From positions 67,502 through 131,501 of the forward strand of contig LT598460.1 of the NCBI GenBank assembly GCA_900074725.1: 64,000 bases of DNA. The letters are read 5' to 3'. The translations under genes and the position numbers were made by a program. Positions 50,465-59,598 of this stretch are shown piece after piece. Position 1 is the stretch's first letter, and each line of letters begins with the position of its first letter. The DNA comes from Lachancea dasiensis (taxonomy: Eukaryota; Ascomycota; Saccharomycetes; Saccharomycetales; Saccharomycetaceae). The notes beneath the pieces were generated by a model. The model was not told the origin of the DNA, searched no databases, and saw nothing but the letters and a program-made list of their open reading frames with translations.

Positions 50465-53400
50465 CTATGCTCCTACCTCCTCGACGAGGCCCGTTTCGTA
50501 ATCTATCACACATGTATGCACGCTATTATCATTACTAGCAGCAATTACGGATTGAAAGCGGCTATCGAAGCCTGAACCCAAACTGTCAATCTTAGAACAT
50601 TCCTCCCGCGCATGGTTTAAGAGTGCTTGTAAATCGATCCCCAGTAAGCCATACTCAGCTTCAAAGTATTGTGGAGTCAAAATGGTCTCATCGACGAGAA
50701 AAGAGATGCTGGGTAATATTGATCCTTTCTCAAACAACTTTTCATCAAAGCACTTTTTCAGAGTATGATACAGCTCGGTGTCAATAATGTTTATCTGGGA
50801 CCTCCAGTCGTCGCGCAAAACGCACCTTCTCCATATCATCGAAGCCAGGAACTTGGAATTCTCGAATTCCAGGCTATTTCTGTTGAAGATTAGTAATTTC
50901 ATTGCCTTATAAAATCCGTCTTTCTCATTAAGGAGTGTAAACATCTCTATTATCTCTGATATGCTCAATCTTTTTCCCGAGGTCACCTTAGCTTTTAAGA
51001 GATCGAATAAGTCCTGCACAATTTTTGGAGTTTCTCCACTTTTAATAAGCGAAGCTCCTTGCTCCAACAATGAAGCTAATTCTCTTTGTCCATCTATAAC
51101 ATCCAGTTTGGTTTGAATGTTCTGCAGTTTGTCCACATTTGGCGCTTGATCATTCACGAGGGCGCATAATTTTGCTATGCTCAACCTCGTCTGATCGGTA
51201 GCCAAATCGTAGTCTTGATTAGTCTCATTCATTGTTATTTCAGTCAAGACCTCCGAGGCTTTCTCATATTGTTGGTCAAAAATTTCATACATCCAGCCTA
51301 CCTTCCCATACTGCGGGTTTTCATCAAAGAACTGGCCCAGATTACGGTGCTGTGAAGGGAACCCCCCATATAAAGCCCTCAAATTGCCAGAAGATATAAA
51401 GTTAGCGAATACTTCCACAGAAAATGCGTATCCAAACTTTTCAAAATATGGCTCATACAAAGCAGCAGACGAGTCATGAGGCATAGCGGCAAGCGTTGCT
51501 GCTAGAGACGGCAAGTCTGCGTAGTACTCAGTAATTTCTAGGGATTCCACTTTCTTATCGAAAGAGCATAGTGTTCTATTCCAGGAGAGTTTGTTTTCTT
51601 CGTATAACTCCAAAGCTTCACTGCAATATTTGGTGGCGTTGTTTCCAGGTAAGTGTTGGGACCACAATGATGCTTGATTGCAGATGTAATAAAGAATCTT
51701 CACTAAGGAGAGAACTTGGTCAGCATGTTGTGACATAGTTCCAGTCGAACTGGCATAATCACTCAAACCTTGAAGAAATTGGTTCACAATTATTGCTAAA
51801 CTGTTCTGCACGTACCATGGTGCCGATTCGCCAAGCTCAAACTTGCTCATTTCGAACATGTTAAACCTGTAAAATTCCTCGCCGTCTTGTAAAGCATTTT
51901 TCAAAACACATGATATAATGAGTTCAGCACACAGTGGCCATATATTAGTGTCTGAAGAAATCCTTGACAGGGATAAGGCTTCATGCAGAAAATGCGACAG
52001 GGCCTTGGGAAATATATTGAGACTTTGTTGGAAAAAAACCTCGTCACTTAATTTAAGAGAGGTAATGACACTTTGCCAAATTCCGTGGAGCTGTTCAGAC
52101 CCCCGAATAAATGATAACAGCTCTTTTGAGCAGTTCAAAATTTCAAATGCTTCGATGAGCTGGATTTTCACAGCAGGTGAAATCTTGTTGAAGAAATTTG
52201 ACTTTGTAAACTCTAGAAGCTTTCTGTATAACTCTATCCTCAAAACCAAGTGCCTCTCGGTAGATTGCAGCGCTGGTGGGATGTAGATGGATCTCGACAA
52301 TAAAATATCCTCGCTTGAAGAGATTAAATCTTCCTCAATTTCTTCTCTTCCCAAAGATATACAGGACGGAAGATTGAAATTGATTGGTGTTTGCGTTAAG
52401 CCAGAGAAGTAGACTGCCTGATCGATGTGAGACTTAATAAATCTGATATCCCGTAGCTCATTTGGTTTTTGGGAGGCGGTAATCATTATGACGCCCATCG
52501 TTTTGCTCATTAGGTAAATTGACCCGGAATCCATCCCACAACCTACAATATTGGCGTCCGGACGGAAGCTTATAATATCCTCCCACTTCCGTCTCAATAG
52601 GTATGACTGGTCAAGCTTGGCACTGACTTGAGTAAGAACGACGGCGTTTTGAAAAACTGTGTATACAGAAGTGAGAGAATCTGAAATTGAGCTTGATTTG
52701 TTTTCAATGGGAATCAGAAGCCTGGGAGGTTTCGATTTATCGAATGAAGTGGAATAGGTATTCAACCTATAGGTTGAGAAAATCACGAAACCATTGGCCC
52801 CTTCATCGAGCTTTATGGTTGTCAAGATATAATATACGGAGCCATCAAAATCTTTAATAGAGGACAATATCATATGAGCCGCGTTATCTTCACTTAAAGG
52901 ATGAGAGTCTAGAAGGACCAATGAATTGTGAGCGCAGGGATATAGATCTTTCAGTGCTTCCAAGATTTGATCGTATACGTTGAAGTCGGCTCTTTTGTGT
53001 GTATTAGCAACAGCTGATAAGTTCCATAAGTGGAAGTCACCATTGTTTGTCAACAATGAAACCAACCTCTCTCCTTTACCTAATACAGGCCCTGGTTTAA
53101 TAGAGACAACACTTTTATGTTTGTTTAACATGGAAAAGAAGCCAAAATGAGACTTGAGCAATTGAGCTTTCACCCTGAGGCAGGGCTTACCCATGAAATC
53201 ACGAATTGTGACAAACAAAAGCCTGCCGCTAGTAGTAGATACAAGAATGCCAGCAGGCTCTGTATTTACGACGTCAGTCACATATTCGGAATCTTTCAGC
53301 CCCAGTGAGAGTTCGTGGCATTTGGTTTTAGAGATCCGGGAAGAGAGTTTGTTAATAGTTTCAATATCTTCATAAAACTGCACCAAACCCGACTTCCGAT

Positions 53401-53926
53401 TTATGATACAGATACCACAGCTATTTGCTGTAGAATGATTCGAGGTACCCGTTGAAAGAGTCGTCTTGCTGGTGGGTGTGCTTGCATTGACCTTATCATT
53501 GCCTAAGTCGTCGTCCAGTGCCGGGGGCCACGTTATGATCGCCTTTGGGACGCAGCTCAAAGATACATGTCCCTCATGAAGCGGAATGCTATTCACAATT
53601 GGATTAAGCTGTGCTGAGGCATAATCCCAGACATACAAAGTGTCTGCGTTGTTTGCAACGGCCCTTTGAGAAAGGCCATCTATATACCCGTCCACGTCAC
53701 TTTCACCTTGCAATTGGCGAGGGATGCTAGCAGGTAGTTTGGCAACCGTGTATTTGGCATTTTCGGTGAGCACGATTTTATTAGAAAAATCAGTGGATAA
53801 GCTTGTATCTGCGTGGCTAAAACTCTCAAAGTGTTCCGCGAAAGATTGTGTTATGTTGGCATCGGTCGTTGTATCGCTTGAGTCGTTCAGCTCTTTCCTC
53901 AACTGGAAAAGAGGCTTTTCGGACAT
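50465..53926 (-). CDS. NUP133: Nucleoporin Nup133
   Basis: This 1153-residue protein matches Nup133 (1157 residues in S. cerevisiae), a Y-complex (Nup84 complex) scaffold nucleoporin that anchors the ring to the membrane. The N-terminal half (about 60-500) reads as a beta-propeller (SQRAVANNADTLYVWDYASAQLNPIVNSIPLHEGHVSLS...). The C-terminal half is alpha-helical, with blocks such as YAFSVEVFANFISSGNLRALYGGFPSQHRNLGQFFDENPQYGKVGWMYEIFDQQYEKASEVL and a conserved LLNHAREE near the end. Length and position (YKR082W) agree. Confidence 0.95.
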   Translation of the reverse strand: MSEKPLFQLRKELNDSSDTTTDANITQSFAEHFESFSHADTSLSTDFSNKIVLTENAKYTVAKLPASIPRQLQGESDVDGYIDGLSQRAVANNADTLYVWDYASAQLNPIVNSIPLHEGHVSLSCVPKAIITWPPALDDDLGNDKVNASTPTSKTTLSTGTSNHSTANSCGICIINRKSGLVQFYEDIETINKLSSRISKTKCHELSLGLKDSEYVTDVVNTEPAGILVSTTSGRLLFVTIRDFMGKPCLRVKAQLLKSHFGFFSMLNKHKSVVSIKPGPVLGKGERLVSLLTNNGDFHLWNLSAVANTHKRADFNVYDQILEALKDLYPCAHNSLVLLDSHPLSEDNAAHMILSSIKDFDGSVYYILTTIKLDEGANGFVIFSTYRLNTYSTSFDKSKPPRLLIPIENKSSSISDSLTSVYTVFQNAVVLTQVSAKLDQSYLLRRKWEDIISFRPDANIVGCGMDSGSIYLMSKTMGVIMITASQKPNELRDIRFIKSHIDQAVYFSGLTQTPINFNLPSCISLGREEIEEDLISSSEDILLSRSIYIPPALQSTERHLVLRIELYRKLLEFTKSNFFNKISPAVKIQLIEAFEILNCSKELLSFIRGSEQLHGIWQSVITSLKLSDEVFFQQSLNIFPKALSHFLHEALSLSRISSDTNIWPLCAELIISCVLKNALQDGEEFYRFNMFEMSKFELGESAPWYVQNSLAIIVNQFLQGLSDYASSTGTMSQHADQVLSLVKILYYICNQASLWSQHLPGNNATKYCSEALELYEENKLSWNRTLCSFDKKVESLEITEYYADLPSLAATLAAMPHDSSAALYEPYFEKFGYAFSVEVFANFISSGNLRALYGGFPSQHRNLGQFFDENPQYGKVGWMYEIFDQQYEKASEVLTEITMNETNQDYDLATDQTRLSIAKLCALVNDQAPNVDKLQNIQTKLDVIDGQRELASLLEQGASLIKSGETPKIVQDLFDLLKAKVTSGKRLSISEIIEMFTLLNEKDGFYKAMKLLIFNRNSLEFENSKFLASMIWRRCVLRDDWRSQINIIDTELYHTLKKCFDEKLFEKGSILPSISFLVDETILTPQYFEAEYGLLGIDLQALLNHAREECSKIDSLGSGFDSRFQSVIAASNDNSVHTCVIDYETGLVEEVGA

Positions 53927-54079
53927 TCAAATTTAATGCTAATATCTGAAGACTTGTTGAAAGGACCAAAGGTGAGTGCTCGATTTACAATTAAATACCT
54001 TTACGGCCTTCAGCTTGGTCCCAGTAACTTTCGTTAATGTTTATAATTTTGACTTTCGTTAGCTGTGATATCACGAGAC

Positions 54080-54107
54080 TGAAAAATTTTTGACGAAAGC
54101 TCATCGC
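54080..54107. promoter_or_regulatory. RRPE and PAC elements upstream of RPF2
   Basis: TGAAAAATTTTTG (54080-54092), the ribosomal RNA processing element, is followed by CTCATCGC (54100-54107), the reverse complement of the PAC core GCGATGAG. The RRPE-PAC pair in close spacing about 90-115 bases before the start is the hallmark of ribosome-biogenesis genes (Stb3 and Dot6/Tod6 targets in S. cerevisiae). Confidence 0.8.
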
Positions 54108-54131
54108 ATGAAATTGAACTTGAACTGAACC

Positions 54132-54142
54132 GATGAGATGAG
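54132..54142 (+). promoter_or_regulatory. Second PAC element upstream of RPF2
   Basis: GATGAGATGAG, matching the extended PAC consensus GATGAGMTGAG, lies about 52-62 bases before the RPF2 start codon. Together with the upstream pair it gives this promoter two PAC sites in opposite orientations. Confidence 0.7.
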
Positions 54143-54193
54143 CTTGACACCCTGGAAGAAACTTATTTGAGCATCGATCGAGGAAAATTAAAC

Positions 54194-55339
54194 ATGATCA
54201 GGACAGTGTATGTACCTTAACTCTGGCTTTTTCAGCCTATCAAGCTAGTGATATTGTATATCAAGATCAAATCTGGTTGATTATAGCTCTTCACTTACTA
54301 ACATCTTTACAGAAAACCAAAGAATGCAAGAGCTAAAAGAGCGCTAGACAAAAAAGAACCCAAGCTTACAGAAAATACCAAACAGGCTCTTTTTGTTACC
54401 GGTAAAAGCTCCTCTCAGGTTTTACACGATGCCATGGTGGACTTGAGCGCCTTGAAAAAGCCTGATATGAAGCGCTTCAACAAGAAAAATGAAATCCGCC
54501 CATTCGAGGACGCTGAACCACTAGAGTTTTTCAGCGAGAAAAATGATACATCTCTTTTGGTTTTGAGTACCAGTTCAAAGAAGCGGAAAAACAACCTTAC
54601 TTTCGTTCGCACATTCGGTCACAAAATATATGACATGATTGAACTGCAGATCGCTGAAAACTACAAATTCCTTTCAGACTTTAAAAAACAAACATTTGCC
54701 CTAGGACTAAAGCCAATGTTTTCTTTTCAGGGTGCGGCATTTGATACTCACCCAGTGTACAAACATGTTAAGTCTCTGTTTTTGGATTTTTTTAGAGGAA
54801 CTGTGAGTGACCTGCAAGACGTCGCTGGGCTTCAGCACGTCATTTCTGTTACTGTTCAAGGAGACTTCGAGGATGGTGAGCCCCTGCCTAATGTTCTCTT
54901 CAGAGTGTACAAGTTGAAGACTTACAGAAGTGAACAAGGTGGGCCCAAGCTTCCTCGTGTTGAACTAGAAGAAGTTGGTCCTCGCTTCGATTTCAAGATC
55001 GGTAGAATTCGCACGCCTTCTCCCGAAATGGAAAAGGAAGCTCTCAAGAGGGCCAAGCAGCTGGAACCTAAGACTGTCAAAAATATCACAGCAGATGGCA
55101 TGGGAGACAAGTTTGGTACAATTCACATGGGTAAGCAAGATTTGGGCAAACTACAGACGCGGAAAATGAAAGGTTTGAAGGCAAAGTTCGACCAGAACAA
55201 CGTTGACTCTGAGACTGAAGAGTACCTTGAGGACGCAGAGGAGGGCATCCAAAATGGTGCAGAGGAAAGCTACGGCGAAGATTTCGTCACTGCTACGGAT
55301 ATCGATGTGGGCCCTCCAGCTAAGAGGATGAAGAAATAG
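54194..55339 (+). CDS. RPF2: Ribosome biogenesis factor Rpf2 (two exons)
   Basis: Rpf2, with Rrs1, recruits the 5S RNP (5S rRNA, Rpl5, Rpl11) to pre-60S particles in the nucleolus. Exon 1 (54194-54207) is 14 bases, MIRT plus two bases. The intron is 54208-54312, and exon 2 is 54313-55339; together they encode 346 residues (344 in S. cerevisiae). The join restores MIRTVKPKNARAKRAL, identical to the S. cerevisiae N-terminus as I recall it. The Brix domain follows (LVLSTSSKKRKNNLTFVRTFGHKIYDMIEL... FQGAAFDTHPVYKHVKSLFLDFFRG... GLQHVISVTVQGD) and the tail is acidic then basic. The open frame alone from 54434 would lack about 45 conserved residues. The S. cerevisiae gene has no intron, to my knowledge. 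Confidence 0.96.
54208..54312 (+). other. RPF2 intron
   Basis: This 105-base intron has the donor GTATGT (54208-54213), an exact TACTAAC branch site (54296-54302) and the acceptor CAG (54310-54312). All three signals match the yeast consensus, and removal joins the reading frame. Confidence 0.95.
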
Positions 55340-55389
55340 ATAACGCAATAAGCGAATCTAAAGTGTTTCGTCCTTCTGTCGTTAACATT

Positions 55390-55398
55390 TGTACACTA
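55390..55398 (+). promoter_or_regulatory. Puf4-like element in the RPF2 3' flank
   Basis: TGTACACTA fits the Puf4 consensus TGTANANTA and lies 51 bases after the RPF2 stop. Puf4 binds many ribosome-biogenesis mRNAs in S. cerevisiae. The motif is short, so chance is possible. Confidence 0.4.
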
Positions 55399-55503
55399 GT
55401 AGTCTCTAAATGCATATTTAATGTTCATTTCCTTAATTTTATGAGTCGTTCAAATATATATCTTCCTTTATCTATTAATCCATTGCCCCGCTGCAGGATT
55501 CCC

Positions 55504-56466
55504 TCAAAGCTGGTTCAGCTTTTGTCTATTCTCCACAAGTCTCAACATATTTCTGAGCAACATAGAGATTGTAACTTTTCCAGTGCTGGGCACGTACAAA
55601 GAGGCTTTAGTTTTGACCGTTTCGTCAAAATTTTTGTGGGAAGAAAAGTTTATGCAAACAGCACCCTCCTTGATGAACTCGGTAGGAAACTTGTAGTTCT
55701 CTGAAGGTACACCTGTAATGATGACATCAGCATCAGCACAGTACTTCCTCAAAGCTTCAGGAGAGAAAGCACCTAAATCTTCAACATGATGTTTTTGAAA
55801 CTTGAGACCCTCACCACGAGTGAATTTCTGGATATTGTCAATGTCCGCGGAATATACCACCGCCCCGTCATTGGCTAGAAGGGCGGCCAGTGGCCGCCCA
55901 ACGATTTCGGATCTGTTGACCACGACACATTTCTTCCCGTATAATCGGTTTCCGACGGGCAAAAGGTTGTTATACGTTTTCAAGTACTCCATTATTTTGA
56001 CGACAGCCAGTGGGGTGCAAGGAAGGATCGACTTGAGCTGTTGATCGTCATCCAAAAAGCGGATGTTGTGGTACATATTCTGATAGTAGACGTGGTTGAG
56101 ACCCTCGACGTCCTTATCACGGGAGACCACTTGCTGGAGGTACTGATCTTGTGCGTTTCCGAAGACGGGAAAGTATATCATGATCCCATCGACAGATTTG
56201 TCTCTATTGGCCTCAATGATGGCCTCTTCCAAGAAGTCCTTCTCCTCGATGCGTCTTAGTTCATAACGGAATCCCATTGATTCACACGTTTTAGAGGTCC
56301 AGCTAGCGTACATTTCCGCGGCAGGATCATCGTTAGCCAAGAACCCTACTAGAAGGGGACCATCTGGTCTAATTCCTTTTAACGATTCCACTTTGGAAGT
56401 GATTTCCTCCACGTAGGTTTTCGAAATGGATGAAGCTAGAATGGTACGGCCAGGTTTAGCGGACAT
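55504..56466 (-). CDS. MTD1: NAD-dependent 5,10-methylenetetrahydrofolate dehydrogenase
   Basis: This 320-residue cytosolic enzyme has the same length as S. cerevisiae Mtd1, which oxidises methylene-THF to methenyl-THF with NAD in one-carbon metabolism for purine synthesis. The catalytic domain shows YASWTSKTCESMGF and DGIMIYFPVFGNAQDQYLQQVV. The Rossmann part shows LYGKKCVVVNRSEIVGRPLAALLANDGAVVYSADIDNIQ. It is tail-to-tail with RPF2 and divergent from GYP1. A GAGTCA site upstream may serve Gcn4/Bas1 control. Confidence 0.97.
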   Translation of the reverse strand: MSAKPGRTILASSISKTYVEEITSKVESLKGIRPDGPLLVGFLANDDPAAEMYASWTSKTCESMGFRYELRRIEEKDFLEEAIIEANRDKSVDGIMIYFPVFGNAQDQYLQQVVSRDKDVEGLNHVYYQNMYHNIRFLDDDQQLKSILPCTPLAVVKIMEYLKTYNNLLPVGNRLYGKKCVVVNRSEIVGRPLAALLANDGAVVYSADIDNIQKFTRGEGLKFQKHHVEDLGAFSPEALRKYCADADVIITGVPSENYKFPTEFIKEGAVCINFSSHKNFDETVKTKASLYVPSTGKVTISMLLRNMLRLVENRQKLNQL

Positions 56467-57537
56467 TTTTCTGATTTAGTGTGTAATGTGTGTCTACGAT
56501 CTCAACTGAATATTTCTGCCAGTTGAGATTTGTTTTTGGGCCTTAGTCAGAAAGCCTTTTCTTATATAGAAGATGTCTATATAGTATTCCAATATAAAAT
56601 TAATTGGTAAATTACATTGGCTATTACAGGGTTAATTAATTAGTATGTCAAAAATTTGAAGAGCGAGTCAAGAGATATCAACATCAGCTCTTGCACGTCG
56701 AGGTGTAACAAACAGCGAGGACGTGGGTGTGAAGTAATTCAAAGATCTTCGTGAGTGACAAGTTCCTCTTGATTTTCTGTTAGTTTTGAAGAAATTCTTG
56801 AACTTCTCGACACGACCCGTTTTCGATATATATATATATATATGACAGGCGTTGTGCTGACATGTTGTATCAATGCTGTATCTTCGTAGCCGCTTCGCCC
56901 TTTTGTTTGTATTTGTAGGTTAAGTTATGCTTTCATAGCATTTATTCTATCGCACACAGGGCTTGAATGGTGAGACCGTAGGGGACCGACTGGCGGGTCG
57001 GAGGAAAGAGTGGTGTATAATTTTTAGTTTATGGAAGCTGTATCGAAATGAGGCTCTCGTCAAATACTCGGAGCCAGTCGTCAAGGTAAGATGGCTTTGA
57101 AAAGACTAAGCGGAAGACTTTAGAAAGTAACGCCAGAAGCACGATGGAGCCTTATTCTTGTCTTAGCGTCCCCTTGTCATTATCAGAGTGCGAAAATAGG
57201 TTTTGGTGCTGGGTAGACGACTACAGTTGATATCTTTTCCACTGAAACTGAAAAGTCACAACGTCATTTTGAAGACGAACAAATCCATGAGCAGAACCTT
57301 TAGAGCTGGACGACAGCCAATGGATAGTAATACCCATATTCAAATCACATCACGCGTAGCGATAGCCTTCCGAGTGTCTCACATGCCTTCACCATAGGAC
57401 GGAGGTCGAAGTCACTGGTTTTGGAGAGTACTTTTGTATTTACCAAATCTCAATATAGCACCTGGTTTCATGGAGCTCTTCTTATTTCCTTACCCACGTC
57501 TGGCACTGACACGGAACAAATCTCAATCAAGCCAACG
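56467..57537. other. 1.07 kb divergent promoter MTD1/GYP1
   Basis: This gap contains a TGACTC core (listed) and a dinucleotide (TA)n tract near 56825-56843. The frame ahead of the GYP1 ATG is open to a TTG at 57421 but shows no conserved sequence. No gene is recognised. Confidence 0.45.
56665..56670 (-). promoter_or_regulatory. TGACTC core upstream of MTD1
   Basis: On the minus strand the sequence reads TGACTC, the core shared by Gcn4 and Bas1, about 200 bases upstream of the MTD1 start. One-carbon and purine genes are Bas1/Gcn4 targets in S. cerevisiae. A single six-base match is weak evidence. Confidence 0.35.
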
Positions 57538-59280
57538 ATGGGAGTGAGGCCCACTACGACGTCTACATCTCCCACACCGAGGGAGATGTATCAAAAATCC
57601 AATAGCTCCTCTCCGTCTTTGGTCGGATCAATCATGAGGAGTCTCAAATCGTCGCATTCGATAAGGCGTCTCAGCGCAGGGGAAGACGCAGAAAACGGTA
57701 ACCATGACTCTCTACAGAAATCTAACTACCATCGGGCACGCTCTCTTAATTCTAATGGTAGCGCGCAAAGCCATGGCCGCGGGGTGAGCCATATCCACTT
57801 GAGCCCTCTTAGAAAAAGCTCCTCAGGCAATGGCAGCTTCCACAAGGATAAACATAGCTCACACAGCCAAAAACGAGACAAATACTTTGCAGACTTGGAT
57901 GAAGACTGGAGTGCTGTTATTGAGGATTACAACATGCCCATTCCAATGATCAGTAATGGCGGAGTAGAGCTTAGACCCCCCGTCACCGTAGGATCTAGGC
58001 GATCAGAAACGGGCGAATCGCGCTCTCCCTCTGCGGGGTACCCAAATCTACCACAACTCAATAAGTCTCGAAGCTCGGATCTAAAGTCCCAATACGAACA
58101 GGAAAATGAACGTGAAGTGCAGGCACTAAATTCCCTGATGCATCGGGTTGCCAAATTCGACGCTATTCTGAATCCCACCCATGGCAATCAAGTCAATGTG
58201 AGCGAACTTCGCCGACTGAGTTGGAACGGCGTACCAATGGTTCACCGGCCTTCCGTTTGGAGACTGCTGATAGGATACGCCTCAGCAAATATCAAACGTC
58301 AAAGTTCGTTATTACAACGCAAACGTCAAGATTATCGCGACGGGGTTGAGCTCGTTTTTTCCAAAGATCACACTCGAGACTTGCCAACGTGGCATCAAAT
58401 TGAAATAGACATTCCAAGGACAAACCCATTCATTCCATTATATCAGTTTCCGCTCGTTCAGGAGAGTCTGCAAAGAATCTTATATCTTTGGGCAATCAGA
58501 CACCCTGCTAGCGGATACGTACAGGGAATCAATGATTTGGTGACCCCATTTTACCAGACTTTTCTCACCGAATACTTACCGCCGGCTCAGAAGGAAGACG
58601 TCGACAAAATATGCCCTGATACGTATCTGTCTCGCGAACAGCTCTTGGACGTAGAAGCTGACTCTTTTTGGTGCTTGACGAAATTGTTGGAGCAAATTAC
58701 TGACAATTACATTCACGGACAACCCGGTATTCTTAAGCAAGTCAAGAACCTTGGGCAGCTGGTCAAAAGAATAGATTCGGATCTTTATGACCATTTCTCC
58801 CAAGAAAACGTGGAGTTTATACAGTTTGCGTTCCGTTGGATGAATTGTTTACTGATGCGTGAATTTAGTATGTCTATGGTGATTCGGATGTGGGACACGT
58901 ACCTTTCGGAAACTTCACTGGATTCGACCTCCTCCGCAGCTGCAGAAGCTCCCAGCTCATCCTTGCCGCCAGATTCTTCTCTGCAGAATTCGCCTGGAGG
59001 CGCATTCAGAGAAACCGTTACATCTGCAAAATTTCAAGGCAAGCATAACGCAGCGGCCACTTCTCGACAAACTTCGCTCAGTGAGTTTCATGTCTTTGTA
59101 TGTGCAGCGTTTCTCATCAAATTCAGCGAGCAACTCATTGGTATGGACTTTCAAGAGACAATCACGTTTCTACAAAACCCGCCAACAAAAACCTGGACTG
59201 AAAGTGAAATAGAGCTCTTATTGAGTGAGGCATACATATGGCAGTCTCTGTACAAGGATGCGACTTCTCATTGGCGGTAG
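57538..59280 (+). CDS. GYP1: Golgi Rab GTPase-activating protein Gyp1
   Basis: This 580-residue TBC-domain protein matches Gyp1 (637 residues in S. cerevisiae), a cis-Golgi GAP for Ypt1. It begins MGVRPTTT, like MGVRS in S. cerevisiae, followed by a Ser-rich region and DKYFADLDEDWSAVIEDYNMPIPM. The TBC domain (about 220-560) carries both catalytic fingers: Arg294 in IEIDIPRTNP and Gln329 in YVQGINDL. The end LLSEAYIWQSLYKDATSHWR is nearly identical to the family. The first ATG is at 57538; an upstream TTG is ignored. It is YOR070C, next to TRZ1 (YKR079C), another interleaved pair. Confidence 0.96.
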   Translation: MGVRPTTTSTSPTPREMYQKSNSSSPSLVGSIMRSLKSSHSIRRLSAGEDAENGNHDSLQKSNYHRARSLNSNGSAQSHGRGVSHIHLSPLRKSSSGNGSFHKDKHSSHSQKRDKYFADLDEDWSAVIEDYNMPIPMISNGGVELRPPVTVGSRRSETGESRSPSAGYPNLPQLNKSRSSDLKSQYEQENEREVQALNSLMHRVAKFDAILNPTHGNQVNVSELRRLSWNGVPMVHRPSVWRLLIGYASANIKRQSSLLQRKRQDYRDGVELVFSKDHTRDLPTWHQIEIDIPRTNPFIPLYQFPLVQESLQRILYLWAIRHPASGYVQGINDLVTPFYQTFLTEYLPPAQKEDVDKICPDTYLSREQLLDVEADSFWCLTKLLEQITDNYIHGQPGILKQVKNLGQLVKRIDSDLYDHFSQENVEFIQFAFRWMNCLLMREFSMSMVIRMWDTYLSETSLDSTSSAAAEAPSSSLPPDSSLQNSPGGAFRETVTSAKFQGKHNAAATSRQTSLSEFHVFVCAAFLIKFSEQLIGMDFQETITFLQNPPTKTWTESEIELLLSEAYIWQSLYKDATSHWR

Positions 59281-59598
59281 TACTGTAAAGATGTCAGTCG
59301 TTACTCCGTGTCTGATGATTTAACAATTGTTCCCGTTTTCTCTACTGACCAAAGCGATGAGATGTTAACCAGCTCCGAGGTGGATACATCACAGTAATAA
59401 CATAGGCGGTAACCTAGGCCTCTACGTTTCTGTAATCCATTCAAAGTGTGGTGGTGTCGTGAATTCAAGCTAGAGTCAAAACATTGGTGCAAGGTTTTTG
59501 TTAGAACGCACCTTTCCACGTCAAGGAAGAACTTGACCACTTCTCAAGCAAAGAAAGTTCAGAAGAGGAAGCATCAGGAGGCCACAAGAATTTCTACA
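59281..59598. other. Intergenic: GYP1-TRZ1, with an in-frame non-ATG extension of TRZ1
   Basis: This 318-base gap separates two tandem genes. From 59446 the TRZ1 frame is open without any ATG for 51 codons. The last 31 of these read THLSTSRKNLTTSQAKKVQKR and onward, basic with a single acid, like a mitochondrial presequence. Confidence 0.45.

Noticed and set aside
54434-55339. RPF2 as a single-exon gene from the ATG at 54434
   Set aside because: It would lack the conserved MIRTVKPKNARAKRAL start, which the intron with perfect signals restores.
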